Of a DNA stretch of 64,000 bases, positions 55,856 to 63,858 are shown in pieces; the first letter of the stretch is position 1; each line of letters starts with the position of its first letter. Source of the DNA: a virus; the IMG/VR virus record IMGVR_UViG_3300021378_000007, positions 56,693 through 120,692 of that record. The stretch is one strand, 5' to 3'. The position numbers were made by a program, and so were the translations under genes. A model generated the notes under the pieces. That model saw only the letters and a program-made list of their open reading frames with translations, was not told the origin of the DNA and made no database searches.

Positions 55856-56402
55856 CTTCTGTTACCAATATTCTTTCTACTCCACATTGTGCGATATAGA
55901 TGTTAACACCAAACACTATTGAGTGTTCTGCGATAACAGTTATAGGGGTCTTTTGTGGATAAGTTACACCGTTTTGTTCTTCTAGGTTTCTTCTAAGGTG
56001 GTAGTGTCTACCAACGTCAAGTGTCATAACTTGATTCGCTTCATGTAGGTCGTCTACATCAAATTCACCTGTATCTTTGATGTGTCTATAAACCTTCTCA
56101 CACAATTCTTCTGCTTGTTCTGCAGTGATACCTGTCTCTTCTTTCAGTAATGCGATTGCAACAGCGTATGATGCAAATCTAGATTTACCAAAAGGCACCT
56201 TTTCTATGATTCGTTTTAAGTTAAAGACAAGTTTGTGTAGCATGGAATAAGCACTCTTCTCTTCGGATGTTTTTGGTTCTTTTTCAGTTCGTTTACCCTT
56301 GTTGGTAATCAAACCAAGTTTATATGCATCCGTGTCTACCCATTTCTGAGTTAACATTTTAATGATTCTAAAAACTATAAGTGTGTTTATTAAGTTCGCC
56401 AT
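55842..56402 (-). CDS. Conserved T4-like protein, 186 aa
   Basis: Starts MANLINTLIVFRIIKMLTQK, followed by 'KTSEEKSAYSMLHKLVFNLK' and 'GKSRFASYAVAIALLKEETG', a strongly conserved marine-phage family of unknown function. CATAAATA lies exactly 5 nt before the ATG and there is no Shine-Dalgarno (leaderless pattern). Probably a late virion-related protein. Confidence 0.8.
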   Translation of the reverse strand: MANLINTLIVFRIIKMLTQKWVDTDAYKLGLITNKGKRTEKEPKTSEEKSAYSMLHKLVFNLKRIIEKVPFGKSRFASYAVAIALLKEETGITAEQAEELCEKVYRHIKDTGEFDVDDLHEANQVMTLDVGRHYHLRRNLEEQNGVTYPQKTPITVIAEHSIVFGVNIYIAQCGVERILVTEDDVY

Positions 56403-56407
56403 ACTTC

Positions 56408-56415
56408 TATTTATG
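56408..56415 (-). promoter_or_regulatory. Late promoter CATAAATA, N5 from ATG at 56402
   Basis: Sits between the 3' end of tRNA-Thr (56428) and the ATG. Same N5 geometry as gp25. Confidence 0.65.
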
Positions 56416-56427
56416 TATTCAAAATAG

Positions 56428-56503
56428 TGGAGCTCCCAAACCGATTCGAACGGTTGACCTACTGATTACAAATCAGTTGCTCTACCAGCTGAGCTATGGG
56501 AGC
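56428..56503 (-). tRNA. tRNA-Thr (anticodon TGT)
   Basis: 76 nt with encoded CCA. Acceptor GCTCCCA/TGGGAGC, D-arm GCTC/GAGC, anticodon stem CTGAT/ATCAG with loop TTGTAA-type (TTTGTAA), T-arm CCGTTCGAATCGG. Two bases after the stop of the upstream gene. Confidence 0.95.
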
Positions 56504-56505
56504 GT

Positions 56506-56877
56506 TTATAAATCTCGTAACCTCTGTACAAGTGCATCGTCAAGAGGCATCTCGGGTGACCATGATTCATCAATGTATCCCAAATAGAGTAACATTGTTT
56601 TAACAGATACCCAATATTTCTCATCCTTTAATTTAAACTCCAACATTTTCATTGATGCATCAAAACCAAATACATTGAATATGGTAATGATATGGTTTAA
56701 CATAAGGCGTTCTCTCATCTCACCATTTTCATGGTATCTGTGTAAGAGACGTTTAAGGTAACGGAATCTACGCAAATCTTCCTCAAAGTCTTCTATGGTC
56801 TCACATTGTGGGTCGTCATAGTGTTTTTGAGCGAATGCAGTAAAATTTTTGTTTGTAAGGGTATCAAAGAGTTTCAT
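56506..56877 (-). CDS. Conserved T4-like protein (DUF7207-like), 123 aa
   Basis: ATG at 56877 gives MKLFDTLTNKNFTAFAQKHY; 'DFEEDLRRFRYLKRLLHRY' and 'MRERLMLNHIITIFNVFG' are the fixed parts of this family in cyanophages. It adjoins tRNA-Thr. Function unknown. Confidence 0.8.
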   Translation of the reverse strand: MKLFDTLTNKNFTAFAQKHYDDPQCETIEDFEEDLRRFRYLKRLLHRYHENGEMRERLMLNHIITIFNVFGFDASMKMLEFKLKDEKYWVSVKTMLLYLGYIDESWSPEMPLDDALVQRLRDL

Positions 56878-56914
56878 AATATACAATTATATAGGCGATT
56901 TCAGCCATAAAAAA

Positions 56915-56931
56915 AGGGACATAAAGTCCCT
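56915..56931. terminator. Bidirectional rho-independent terminator
   Basis: AGGGAC/GTCCCT stem with loop ATAAA, flanked by A7 on one side and CTTTTT on the other, so it can end transcription on either strand. It separates the DUF7207-like gene from the structural run downstream. Confidence 0.8.
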
Positions 56932-56951
56932 CTTTTTGTATCAACTAGTCT

Positions 56952-57371
56952 TTATACTAATGAACCGTAAACTTTGAATGAACCAGTTTCTAGTTTTTCG
57001 TATCTAACCTTTAGGGTATATGATTTAGATGATTCTTCGAACTCATCGTTTGGTGTGTCTACAGTTTTACCAAATGACTCATATCTAGTGAACTCTAAAT
57101 CCATCTCACCAGCGTCATCGAACTCTTCGTTCTGTACAACACCCATTTCACCAACACTTCTTAGTTTAGTCATACCCAACTGCATAAGTTTAGATTCCAT
57201 CTGTTGCAAAGCAGCAAGTGGATTCATGAACTCAACTGTTGCAGTGTGTCCTAAGATAGCGTTAACTTTTTGTTTAACGACTGAATCATCAACGTCAAAT
57301 GGTACCTTCTCTGAAGATAGACCAGCGCCGTCCATATATGATTCATCTAAAAAGTCTTTAAATTTCTTCAT
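56952..57371 (-). CDS. Late hypothetical protein, 139 aa
   Basis: Starts MKKFKDFLDESYMDGAGLSS; GGGA before the ATG. Acidic, beta-prone C-terminal half ('SYTLKVRYEKLETGSFKVYG'). The M-K-x-F-x-x-(F/L)-x-E start is shared by several proteins of this region. Probable virion or head-assembly protein, unproven. Confidence 0.65.
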   Translation of the reverse strand: MKKFKDFLDESYMDGAGLSSEKVPFDVDDSVVKQKVNAILGHTATVEFMNPLAALQQMESKLMQLGMTKLRSVGEMGVVQNEEFDDAGEMDLEFTRYESFGKTVDTPNDEFEESSKSYTLKVRYEKLETGSFKVYGSLV

Positions 57372-57388
57372 AATTTTTCCCTATTGTT

Positions 57389-57937
57389 TTATGCAACTAC
57401 AGTAATTGTACCAGCAGCAGTTCCAATTCCAGCAACGTTAGTAATTGTAGATACAGTTGAAGTACCTTTATCTTTAATTGTTCCACCGTTCAATGCAATT
57501 GCGTTAGCACCAATTGAAAGTACATCATCAGCATCAGTAGCAGCGTTAGCAGCACCAATAACTAGTGTAAATACCAATTCGTTAGTACCTGTACCACTTG
57601 CATATGATAATGTGTGGTTAGAATTAACACTGTTAACTACAGTTAGTTGTGGTGTTCCAGTTACGTCTACATCTTCGTTAAAAGTTGCAGTAACAGATAG
57701 TGTTCCACCTTCTGACTTGTCAAAAGCAGTGATATTCCAATCGATATCAGTTAAGTTAGCAGCACCCAAGGCAGTTGTTAGATTTTTCATCGCAACTAAT
57801 GTTTCAGTCAAAGTTCTTGAACCAACTTTACGAACTAATTCCCAACCGTGTGGTTTTGCTACCGTTTTTAATTTATCAGCATCAGATAACCAATTTGGTT
57901 TTGATTCTGAACCTGAAGTATGTCCCCATAATGCCAT
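57389..57937 (-). CDS. Virion structural protein with SwmB-like domain
   Basis: 182 residues. The start 'MALWGHTSGSESKPNWLSDA' and 'HGWELVRKVGSRTLTETLVA' is a known marine T4-like structural type (head or decoration). From about residue 80, 'TLSVTATFNEDVDVTGTPQL' and 'TDADDVLSIGANAIALNGGT' form an Ig-like SwmB domain. GAGGAAA before the ATG. Confidence 0.8.
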   Translation of the reverse strand: MALWGHTSGSESKPNWLSDADKLKTVAKPHGWELVRKVGSRTLTETLVAMKNLTTALGAANLTDIDWNITAFDKSEGGTLSVTATFNEDVDVTGTPQLTVVNSVNSNHTLSYASGTGTNELVFTLVIGAANAATDADDVLSIGANAIALNGGTIKDKGTSTVSTITNVAGIGTAAGTITVVA

Positions 57938-57950
57938 TTTAATTTCCTCT

Positions 57951-58496
57951 TTATTTGTTTGCGACTTTCAATATAGCATCAAAAGTCTTTTTAAACGTTT
58001 TTGCGTCTTTCTGTAAAAGTCTAGAGTATTTATCACGAATAGGGGCCTTAACCTTCATTAAAGTATCATAAACCTTTACCGCATCATCTCTCTTTACTTT
58101 CGTCTTTTTATTATCGTTGGTGGAGACTTCTCCGTCCTTAATATGGTCTCTAAATTGACCAAGTTGGACAACGATATTTTTATCTGCCCATGCCTGTGAA
58201 CCCATTGCAGTATCTTGGAAGGCAGAAATTGCCCTATCAAGTACTTCATCTTCAGATGCTTCAGAATACTTTCCGCCGGCCATTGTAGAAATTTTCTCTA
58301 ACTTTTGTTTGAGTTCTTTCTCTGACTTAGACTGTTTAACAGCACGTGCAATTTTCTTATTACCAGCATCAGACATCATACCAAAGTCACCCGCCTTTTC
58401 TAAAACAGCGTTAGTTTCTTTTGCCTCTTTCTTAGCATATCCCAGTTTCTTTAATTTTTCTTTAAAGAGTTTATATCTGGCGTCTACTCTATCCAT
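57951..58496 (-). CDS. Lysine-rich late protein, 181 aa
   Basis: Helical and basic, starting MDRVDARYKLFKEKLKKLGY; no motif recognised. It lies in the block of Lys/Glu-rich proteins 57.9-64 kb that may be internal capsid or scaffold-associated proteins. Confidence 0.6.
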   Translation of the reverse strand: MDRVDARYKLFKEKLKKLGYAKKEAKETNAVLEKAGDFGMMSDAGNKKIARAVKQSKSEKELKQKLEKISTMAGGKYSEASEDEVLDRAISAFQDTAMGSQAWADKNIVVQLGQFRDHIKDGEVSTNDNKKTKVKRDDAVKVYDTLMKVKAPIRDKYSRLLQKDAKTFKKTFDAILKVANK

Positions 58497-58717
58497 TATC
58501 CGAACCTTTTGGCGAATGTTTTAAGGTCGATAGTTTCAAAGTCTCCAAACTCATTTTGGACTTTAAATCCTAACTTATTACTACCATATATTACTGGTTT
58601 AGCAGTATAGGTACCATTCTTGTATTTTAATCCACTGATTTCTGAACCGTATATGCCCAACTTTTTCATTTTTGGTGCTGCTTCTACGATACTTCTATAG
58701 GTTTCCATTAAGTTCAT
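58496..58717 (-). CDS. Small late protein, 73 aa
   Basis: Starts MNLMETYRSIVEAAPKMKKL, then a beta-rich SH3-like segment 'YKNGTYTAKPVIYGSNKLGF'. Overlaps the next gene by one base. The 'MNL-E/H-' start resembles the larger gene upstream. Function unknown. Confidence 0.6.
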   Translation of the reverse strand: MNLMETYRSIVEAAPKMKKLGIYGSEISGLKYKNGTYTAKPVIYGSNKLGFKVQNEFGDFETIDLKTFAKRFG

Positions 58718-58718
58718 A

Positions 58719-60275
58719 TTACTTCAATCCCTTAGTCAAAATTTTATCTATCTGAGGTGTTGATGTATCTTGTTCTGTTGGGTCACCATATGATGATTTA
58801 CCGATAACTACTCTTAGAAAGTCATTGACTGCCTTTTTACCACCTTTAAGTCTGACATGTTTACCCATCATTGAACTTTTTAAACCAAATCTTTTTGCCT
58901 GTTTTGCAATTTCCATTGCATGTTTGTTTTGGTCTGCTGGTTTTGATAATTTGTTTCTTATATCTACAGTGAGGTCTGCAACTTGTTCATCCAATAAAAT
59001 AACTGCAACTGCTTCTTCCCACATGTCTCTGTATGCATCCATAACAGATTCATTTTTCTTTTTCTTTGCGATTGCAATTGCTGCCTGTTGTGCAGATGAC
59101 ATTTCTGTTGTTAGAACTTTTGGTTTAAATTTCTTTAACACTTCTTTGTGATACTTAGACATGTCATACTTACCAGCATCAACTGCGAGTTCGCCTTGAC
59201 TTAATCCGTCATCATTGAGTTCTAGTTTGATTAACTGTTGACTTTTAAAGTAGTCCAATGCTTTCTGAGCATCTCTTTTGTTTCTGAATTTGTATTCTGC
59301 ATACTCTACTTTTTCTTGTATGTTGTCACCCTGTTTGAGATATTTTTTTGCTTTAACTCTATCGTGATAAGTGAACTGGTAGTTCTTACCATTCTTATCG
59401 TCTTTAACAATGTAACCTTTTGGAGTCATCTTGGTGACTTTACCCATGTACTTAGCACCGTCAGCACGATAATAATCAATCTCTGTTCCTACTTTGATTG
59501 AGTTCTTTGTTTCAGTACCCATACCATGTTTTGCAAGAACTCTGTAGTTCTCGTTTATTCTTTCTTCTTTGATTTTACCTTTGACTATGTCTTCGAGGTC
59601 ACGAGATAACCAATCAAAAAAATCATCGGGGTCATCAGTTTTGACTTCGCCGTTATCCATTGCCCACTGCATTAAGTCATCTTCTGCTTTCTTACCTGCT
59701 GATGACATGAAAGACAAGTCTCCACTTTTGTATGCTTTAGTAAGTTCTCTCTTATGTTTACGCATGATGTCTTTCATCTTCATGCCTTCTGATACAGTTC
59801 CTTCTGACATTTTTTCAACTGCAGACATAAACTTCTTGAGTTTATTTGAATCACCTGAAACAACAACTCCGTCTTTACCTGACCAAGAAATTTTAGTTTT
59901 CTTTGATTTCAGTCCGTGTTTACTTGCCATCTTGACAACAAGATTTGATTGAACTGCATCATCAGCATGGATTACCATTTCTGCACTTTCTGATACTACT
60001 TCTTCGTTTGCATACTTAAGTGCAGTCTGTACTTCTTTTGATTTGAGAATCTTATCACCAAAGAACTTCTTAATTTCTTTAGATGCAATATCCATAGCAC
60101 CACTCATGTCGAGTGCAACTTCTACTGCCCTTTTGACTTTTGCATCTGATACTTTGTTTTTTCTGAAGTAGTTTGCAACTTCTTGACCAGTAAGTTTCAT
60201 CTTACCGTATGGCCCAAGTGGATTTACTTTACCATCTTTGTCTAGAACTTTTTTTGCTTCATGAAACAGATTCAT
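58719..60275 (-). CDS. Lysine-rich multidomain late protein, 518 aa
   Basis: Starts MNLFHEAKKVLDKDGKVNPL. Two similar segments, 'KMASKHGLKSKKTKISWSGK' (about 112) and 'KQAKRFGLKSSMMGKHVRLK' (about 462), each followed by a '--KF(M/L)--V' helix, point to an internal repeat. 'MSSAQQAAIAIAKKKK' near 400 is a motif of cyanophage capsid-associated proteins. GGAG lies 7 nt before the ATG, with TATAAAT between them. Confidence 0.7.
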   Translation of the reverse strand: MNLFHEAKKVLDKDGKVNPLGPYGKMKLTGQEVANYFRKNKVSDAKVKRAVEVALDMSGAMDIASKEIKKFFGDKILKSKEVQTALKYANEEVVSESAEMVIHADDAVQSNLVVKMASKHGLKSKKTKISWSGKDGVVVSGDSNKLKKFMSAVEKMSEGTVSEGMKMKDIMRKHKRELTKAYKSGDLSFMSSAGKKAEDDLMQWAMDNGEVKTDDPDDFFDWLSRDLEDIVKGKIKEERINENYRVLAKHGMGTETKNSIKVGTEIDYYRADGAKYMGKVTKMTPKGYIVKDDKNGKNYQFTYHDRVKAKKYLKQGDNIQEKVEYAEYKFRNKRDAQKALDYFKSQQLIKLELNDDGLSQGELAVDAGKYDMSKYHKEVLKKFKPKVLTTEMSSAQQAAIAIAKKKKNESVMDAYRDMWEEAVAVILLDEQVADLTVDIRNKLSKPADQNKHAMEIAKQAKRFGLKSSMMGKHVRLKGGKKAVNDFLRVVIGKSSYGDPTEQDTSTPQIDKILTKGLK

Positions 60276-60277
60276 AT

Positions 60278-60880
60278 TTATACTCCGAATATTGCGTATG
60301 CGAGATTGTCATCATGTTTAATGATGATTGATGCAACGTCTTCTCTAAACATTGTGTCACCGTTATAAGCAGCAATGATTTCTTTACTGAACTTTGGTGT
60401 CATATGTGGGATGCCGTCATCGTTAACAAGAGTAACGTTATCCATAACTTTCATCAACATCTTACCATACTTTTGAGAATCTTTAAACTCTGATTCTCTT
60501 TTCATCAATTTCTTGAGGTCTTGTTTGATTTTATTGAGTGATGCAGACTTGTACTTGTATTCTACAAAGTCTTCCATTCCCTGACTGTTGTCTTCTTTAA
60601 CTTTTTTTTTCTTGTCGTAAGAGCAGTCACCCAATTTTAAGAACTTTTTTACAGGTTTTACTTTTCCTTCTTCGACTTCTTCGTCCTTCCCTTTGTAGTT
60701 TTTATCTACATAGTCAAAGAACTTCTTCTTTTCTTCGTCTGATTTAAAATCTGCTGGTGAGTCTACACCAAACTTTTTAAGTGCTTTTTGAAAGAACTCT
60801 TCGTAATCGCCTTCCATGGCAAGTACTGCTTCCATTGTGTTGATTAGGTCTTCTGATAAACCCATAGATGTGAATTTCAT
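60278..60880 (-). CDS. Late protein, 200 aa
   Basis: 'GDYEEFFQKALKKFGVDSPA' then 'DFKSDEEKKKFFDYVDKNYK' is a short motif repeated in many marine T4-like head-region proteins. Basic linker with an A9 run (KKKKVKE). Probable virion-internal protein; function unknown. Confidence 0.65.
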   Translation of the reverse strand: MKFTSMGLSEDLINTMEAVLAMEGDYEEFFQKALKKFGVDSPADFKSDEEKKKFFDYVDKNYKGKDEEVEEGKVKPVKKFLKLGDCSYDKKKKVKEDNSQGMEDFVEYKYKSASLNKIKQDLKKLMKRESEFKDSQKYGKMLMKVMDNVTLVNDDGIPHMTPKFSKEIIAAYNGDTMFREDVASIIIKHDDNLAYAIFGV

Positions 60881-61476
60881 TATTGTTTTAATTCTCCATT
60901 TTCGAAGTAGTCGAACATTTTCTCTTTACCTTCTTCATCCAAACGTAAAGATTTTGCCAATCTACCTAACATGTTTCTTTCTACAAGTTTTTCTACAGTT
61001 TTTTCTACTGAAAGTTTTTCTTCTTTAACTTCAACTTCATCTTTAAGAGGTTTAACCCCAGCATCTTTGAACATTTTCATTAATGCATTGTTTGTTGCAA
61101 GTTTAATTTTTGAGTCTTTACCTAGTGCCTTTACAGTTTTCATAAACCCATCAGGATTTTGTTTCTGCATTGCTTGAACTACTTTAACACCAGTCATGTT
61201 TAACATTTTTGCAACACCGTATTGTGAATCTTTATCACCTTTTAGATTGAATAACTTATCAATCATCTCACCAGCAGATGCTTCTAATAGAACATCTTCT
61301 TCTATTACTTCTGTGGTGGTATCTTCCTCTTGGAAAAACTTTTTAAGTTCTTCCTCAATCTCGTTATTGATTACTGTATCATTATCAAGAACTTCTTCCA
61401 CTACTACAGCAGGTTCTCGACCAAAGTTACGGACTTCGTCTAGTTTATCTTTCCAGTTGTCTTTGTTATAACTCAT
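60880..61476 (-). CDS. Late protein, 198 aa
   Basis: Starts MSYNKDNWKDKLDEVRNFGR, acidic centre, helical basic end ('LGRLAKSLRLDEEGKEKMFD'). TATAAATA lies 8 nt before the ATG (61485-61492); no Shine-Dalgarno. Function unknown. Confidence 0.65.
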   Translation of the reverse strand: MSYNKDNWKDKLDEVRNFGREPAVVVEEVLDNDTVINNEIEEELKKFFQEEDTTTEVIEEDVLLEASAGEMIDKLFNLKGDKDSQYGVAKMLNMTGVKVVQAMQKQNPDGFMKTVKALGKDSKIKLATNNALMKMFKDAGVKPLKDEVEVKEEKLSVEKTVEKLVERNMLGRLAKSLRLDEEGKEKMFDYFENGELKQ

Positions 61477-61484
61477 AGTACTAT

Positions 61485-61492
61485 TATTTATA
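61485..61492 (-). promoter_or_regulatory. Late promoter TATAAATA, N8 from ATG at 61476
   Basis: The TAA of the box is the stop codon of the 96-aa gene (61488-61490). Predicted +1 three bases before the ATG. Confidence 0.6.
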
Positions 61493-61778
61493 TATTCTCT
61501 ATCCTTACCACCAAGTCGCCATGACCCTTAATTAATCGGTGATATGTCTCTTTGAGAATAAAGTATTCGCCTCCAGTAGCAAGTGTTTCAGGTAATTTAT
61601 CATCTAATTGCAACTTCCAATCCGTACCTGAAAGGATTCGAAGTGTTCTATTTGTTCTATCTCTATGCCAAATGAGGTCATTTTCATCGACTGTTTCTGA
61701 GAATGTCCTTATTATATATGGTAACCCAGTACCATGTTGTTCGTAAAGTGTTTCTGTATATGGGTGGTCACTGGTCAT
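61488..61778 (-). CDS. Conserved small phage protein, cupin-like, 96 aa
   Basis: 'DLIWHRDRTNRTLRILSGTD' , 'WKLQLDDKLPETLATGGEYF' and 'KETYHRLIKGHGDLVVRI' match a widespread marine T4-like small protein with a cupin-like sequence of His and Glu. AGGAA before the ATG. Function unknown. Confidence 0.8.
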   Translation of the reverse strand: MTSDHPYTETLYEQHGTGLPYIIRTFSETVDENDLIWHRDRTNRTLRILSGTDWKLQLDDKLPETLATGGEYFILKETYHRLIKGHGDLVVRIENI

Positions 61779-61787
61779 AATGTATTC

Positions 61788-62324
61788 CTACCAGTAAAAA
61801 CTACCTCCATCGGATAGTCCTAACTGTTTTGCATAATATGGTAATCTACATGCCCAATAGGCAGCAGAGGTTTTATCTTTTTGTTGTGAACACTTGTGTC
61901 TAGCAGCGAATGATTTACGTGCTTTTTCGTTACCAAGTTTCACCTTTAACCCTGTAGTGTCACCCCATGTCACTTTCTTAATTTTGTCTCCGTCTTTAAC
62001 ATAGACATAGTATTTTTTAGGGCCACCTGCTTTTGGTTTATTTAATTCGGGTTGTTTCTTTTCTTCCTCTTCTATTATCATCGGACAATCGAGTGGTACT
62101 AGATTACCCTCATATACTTCAAAATCTCCAATATCTGTCTCTAGTATATGTCTATCGACTTCTGTGAGTCTATATCGTCCTTCACTGACTAACTTTCGTG
62201 CTTCTTTGATGGTCTCAAAGAACATTAAGGAACCCAACCTGAATGGATTGTCAAGGATGTTAGTATTAGTCTCTTGTAGTGTATCGAGTGTCTCGATAAG
62301 AGCTTGGTCTTTGAAAGTCTTCAT
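61788..62324 (-). CDS. DUF5872-like late protein, 178 aa
   Basis: C-terminal ~75 residues ('KKYYVYVKDGDKIKKVTWGD', then 'KSFAARHKCSQQKDKTSAAY' and 'WACRLPYYAKQLGL') form the DUF5872-like basic domain that is spread through marine T4-like phages. N-terminus MKTFKDQALIETLDTLQETN. Possibly packaged with the head. Confidence 0.8.
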   Translation of the reverse strand: MKTFKDQALIETLDTLQETNTNILDNPFRLGSLMFFETIKEARKLVSEGRYRLTEVDRHILETDIGDFEVYEGNLVPLDCPMIIEEEEKKQPELNKPKAGGPKKYYVYVKDGDKIKKVTWGDTTGLKVKLGNEKARKSFAARHKCSQQKDKTSAAYWACRLPYYAKQLGLSDGGSFYW

Positions 62325-62659
62325 TATTTCTTATTTTTTCTATCATAGTCTTTAATTGACTTCTTTGCAGACTTCATCATTGCTTTTTGATGTGCCTTTT
62401 GTTGAGACTGAGTTCTTTTTCTCATTTCATCTGAATGTCTTTCTTCTACTTTTTCTTCGTTGTACGGGAATCCTTTTAACGGGTTTTGGAACACTTGACT
62501 GAAGTGTTTCTTTGTCTTCTTCTTTTGTTCTTCATTGACGAGTGCAATCTGTGACAAGTATTCTTCTACACTTTGCCCAGGCGTGTCTTCTTGGTATGCT
62601 TTACGGATTTCGTCTGTTCCTATTTCGTGAACACCGTTATCATGTTTATTTCCTGTCAT
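62324..62659 (-). CDS. Small basic late protein, 111 aa
   Basis: Helical, Lys/Gln-rich ('QKAHQKAMMKSAKKSIKDYD'), GGAGAG before the ATG. Function unknown; same operon as the DUF5872-like gene. Confidence 0.6.
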   Translation of the reverse strand: MTGNKHDNGVHEIGTDEIRKAYQEDTPGQSVEEYLSQIALVNEEQKKKTKKHFSQVFQNPLKGFPYNEEKVEERHSDEMRKRTQSQQKAHQKAMMKSAKKSIKDYDRKNKK

Positions 62660-62723
62660 GTCTACTCTCCATTTCCATGTATAAAATACATATAGTTATC
62701 AATACTACAAACCAAAATGTCAC

Positions 62724-63845
62724 TTAACCACCTGCTTTCTTAGCAAGGTCTTTATCAGCACCACCCCAAGTTCCCTTACCTTTTGTGATAAAAGAATTAA
62801 CACGAGCATGTCCCCACTGCTCTGGCGTTGTGCCTGGTCTGTGACCAGTTTTCCAAGCGGCGACTCCTCTGTTATAAACTTGTTGTAGAATACCTTTAGC
62901 AATTCCTGACTTGTCTGCTTTCTTTGCAAGTGATTTACCAGCATCTTCACCGAACATCTTTTGAAATTTCTTGGTGTGTTTTGATGGTTTTGTTTCTGCA
63001 CTTGCATCGCCTGGCGCTGGGCCATCTTTCTTCTGTGCAAAATGAGCGGCACGTTTTTGTTTGGTAGATTTGGACATCTCATCACCATCAGCATCCTTTG
63101 CATAATACTTAGATGGTTGTGTACCTTCACGGTCTTTGATATCTTTGTCCTGTTTAACTTCCTGTACATCACCAAACTTAAGAAACAATCTATTTTTCTG
63201 TTGTTTCTTATCAGTCACTTTATGATTTACAAATGCCCCTACGGTATTAATCATACCAAGACCTTTTTCAGGGTTCCTTTTGTATTCTGTCTCTAGTTTA
63301 TCTTTAAGTTTTTTGAAAATGACGTTAATAATATCACCAATATCTGAGACATATTTACCTTCTTCTACAGAGTCTTCTTCTCTAAGTCTTGGTTCTTTTC
63401 TGTTATAGTTTTGAGAAACAATACTAAGGTTAGACTTATCGTTGTTCATAGGATTGTTGTCCTTATGGTGAACGTCCTTTCCTTTTATATCTTTTCTGTC
63501 CTTTAGACTTCTTCGTGCTTCGTTTCTTTTTGCACGTCTTTTAATTTGGTCGGGTTTTGAGTGATAATTCGCATACTCTTTTTTGTAATCCCGTTCTTCG
63601 TTTGCCTTTCTATCAGCGTCTCGTTTTGCCTTGATTTGGTCATCCTTTACTTCTTTCTCATCTTGACCTTTCTGTCTCTCACTCTCTCTTTCGTGTCTAT
63701 CAGTAAGTGCTTCTAATTCGGTCTCATGTTTTGTTTTAAGACGTTCCAATTCTTCTGCTTGTTTTGCTTTTAGTTCCGCTGATGCGACTGCATCCTCTTT
63801 TAAGGATGTAAATTGTTGAAGTAATGTTTCTAATCTTTTAGTCAT
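62724..63845 (-). CDS. Late protein with HNH-like and DUF5824 domains, 373 aa
   Basis: N-terminal 85 residues are a charged coiled coil; about 88-150 contain an HNH-like segment ('KEYANYHSKPDQIKRRAKRN', 'GKDVHHKDNNPMNNDKSNLS'); the C-terminal ~150 match DUF5824 ('YYAKDADGDEMSKSTKQKRA', 'YNRGVAAWKTGHRPGTTPEQ', 'WGHARVNSFITKGKGTW'). A nuclease within a late, possibly packaged protein is notable. TATAAATA lies 5 nt before the ATG. Confidence 0.8.
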   Translation of the reverse strand: MTKRLETLLQQFTSLKEDAVASAELKAKQAEELERLKTKHETELEALTDRHERESERQKGQDEKEVKDDQIKAKRDADRKANEERDYKKEYANYHSKPDQIKRRAKRNEARRSLKDRKDIKGKDVHHKDNNPMNNDKSNLSIVSQNYNRKEPRLREEDSVEEGKYVSDIGDIINVIFKKLKDKLETEYKRNPEKGLGMINTVGAFVNHKVTDKKQQKNRLFLKFGDVQEVKQDKDIKDREGTQPSKYYAKDADGDEMSKSTKQKRAAHFAQKKDGPAPGDASAETKPSKHTKKFQKMFGEDAGKSLAKKADKSGIAKGILQQVYNRGVAAWKTGHRPGTTPEQWGHARVNSFITKGKGTWGGADKDLAKKAGG

Positions 63846-63850
63846 AATAC

Positions 63851-63858
63851 TATTTATA
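63851..63858 (-). promoter_or_regulatory. Late promoter TATAAATA, N5 from ATG at 63845
   Basis: The TAA inside the box is the stop codon of the upstream gene (63854-63856). +1 predicted on the A of the ATG. Confidence 0.7.

Noticed and set aside
57384-58016. Plus-strand frame of 210 codons opposite the SwmB-domain gene
   Set aside because: Antisense of a Thr/Val-rich beta protein, no ribosome site, crosses two genes.
60279-60286. TATAAATA overlapping the ATG of the 518-aa gene as a late promoter
   Set aside because: A GGAG site precedes it at normal spacing, so here the TATAAAT is simply the spacer between ribosome site and start.
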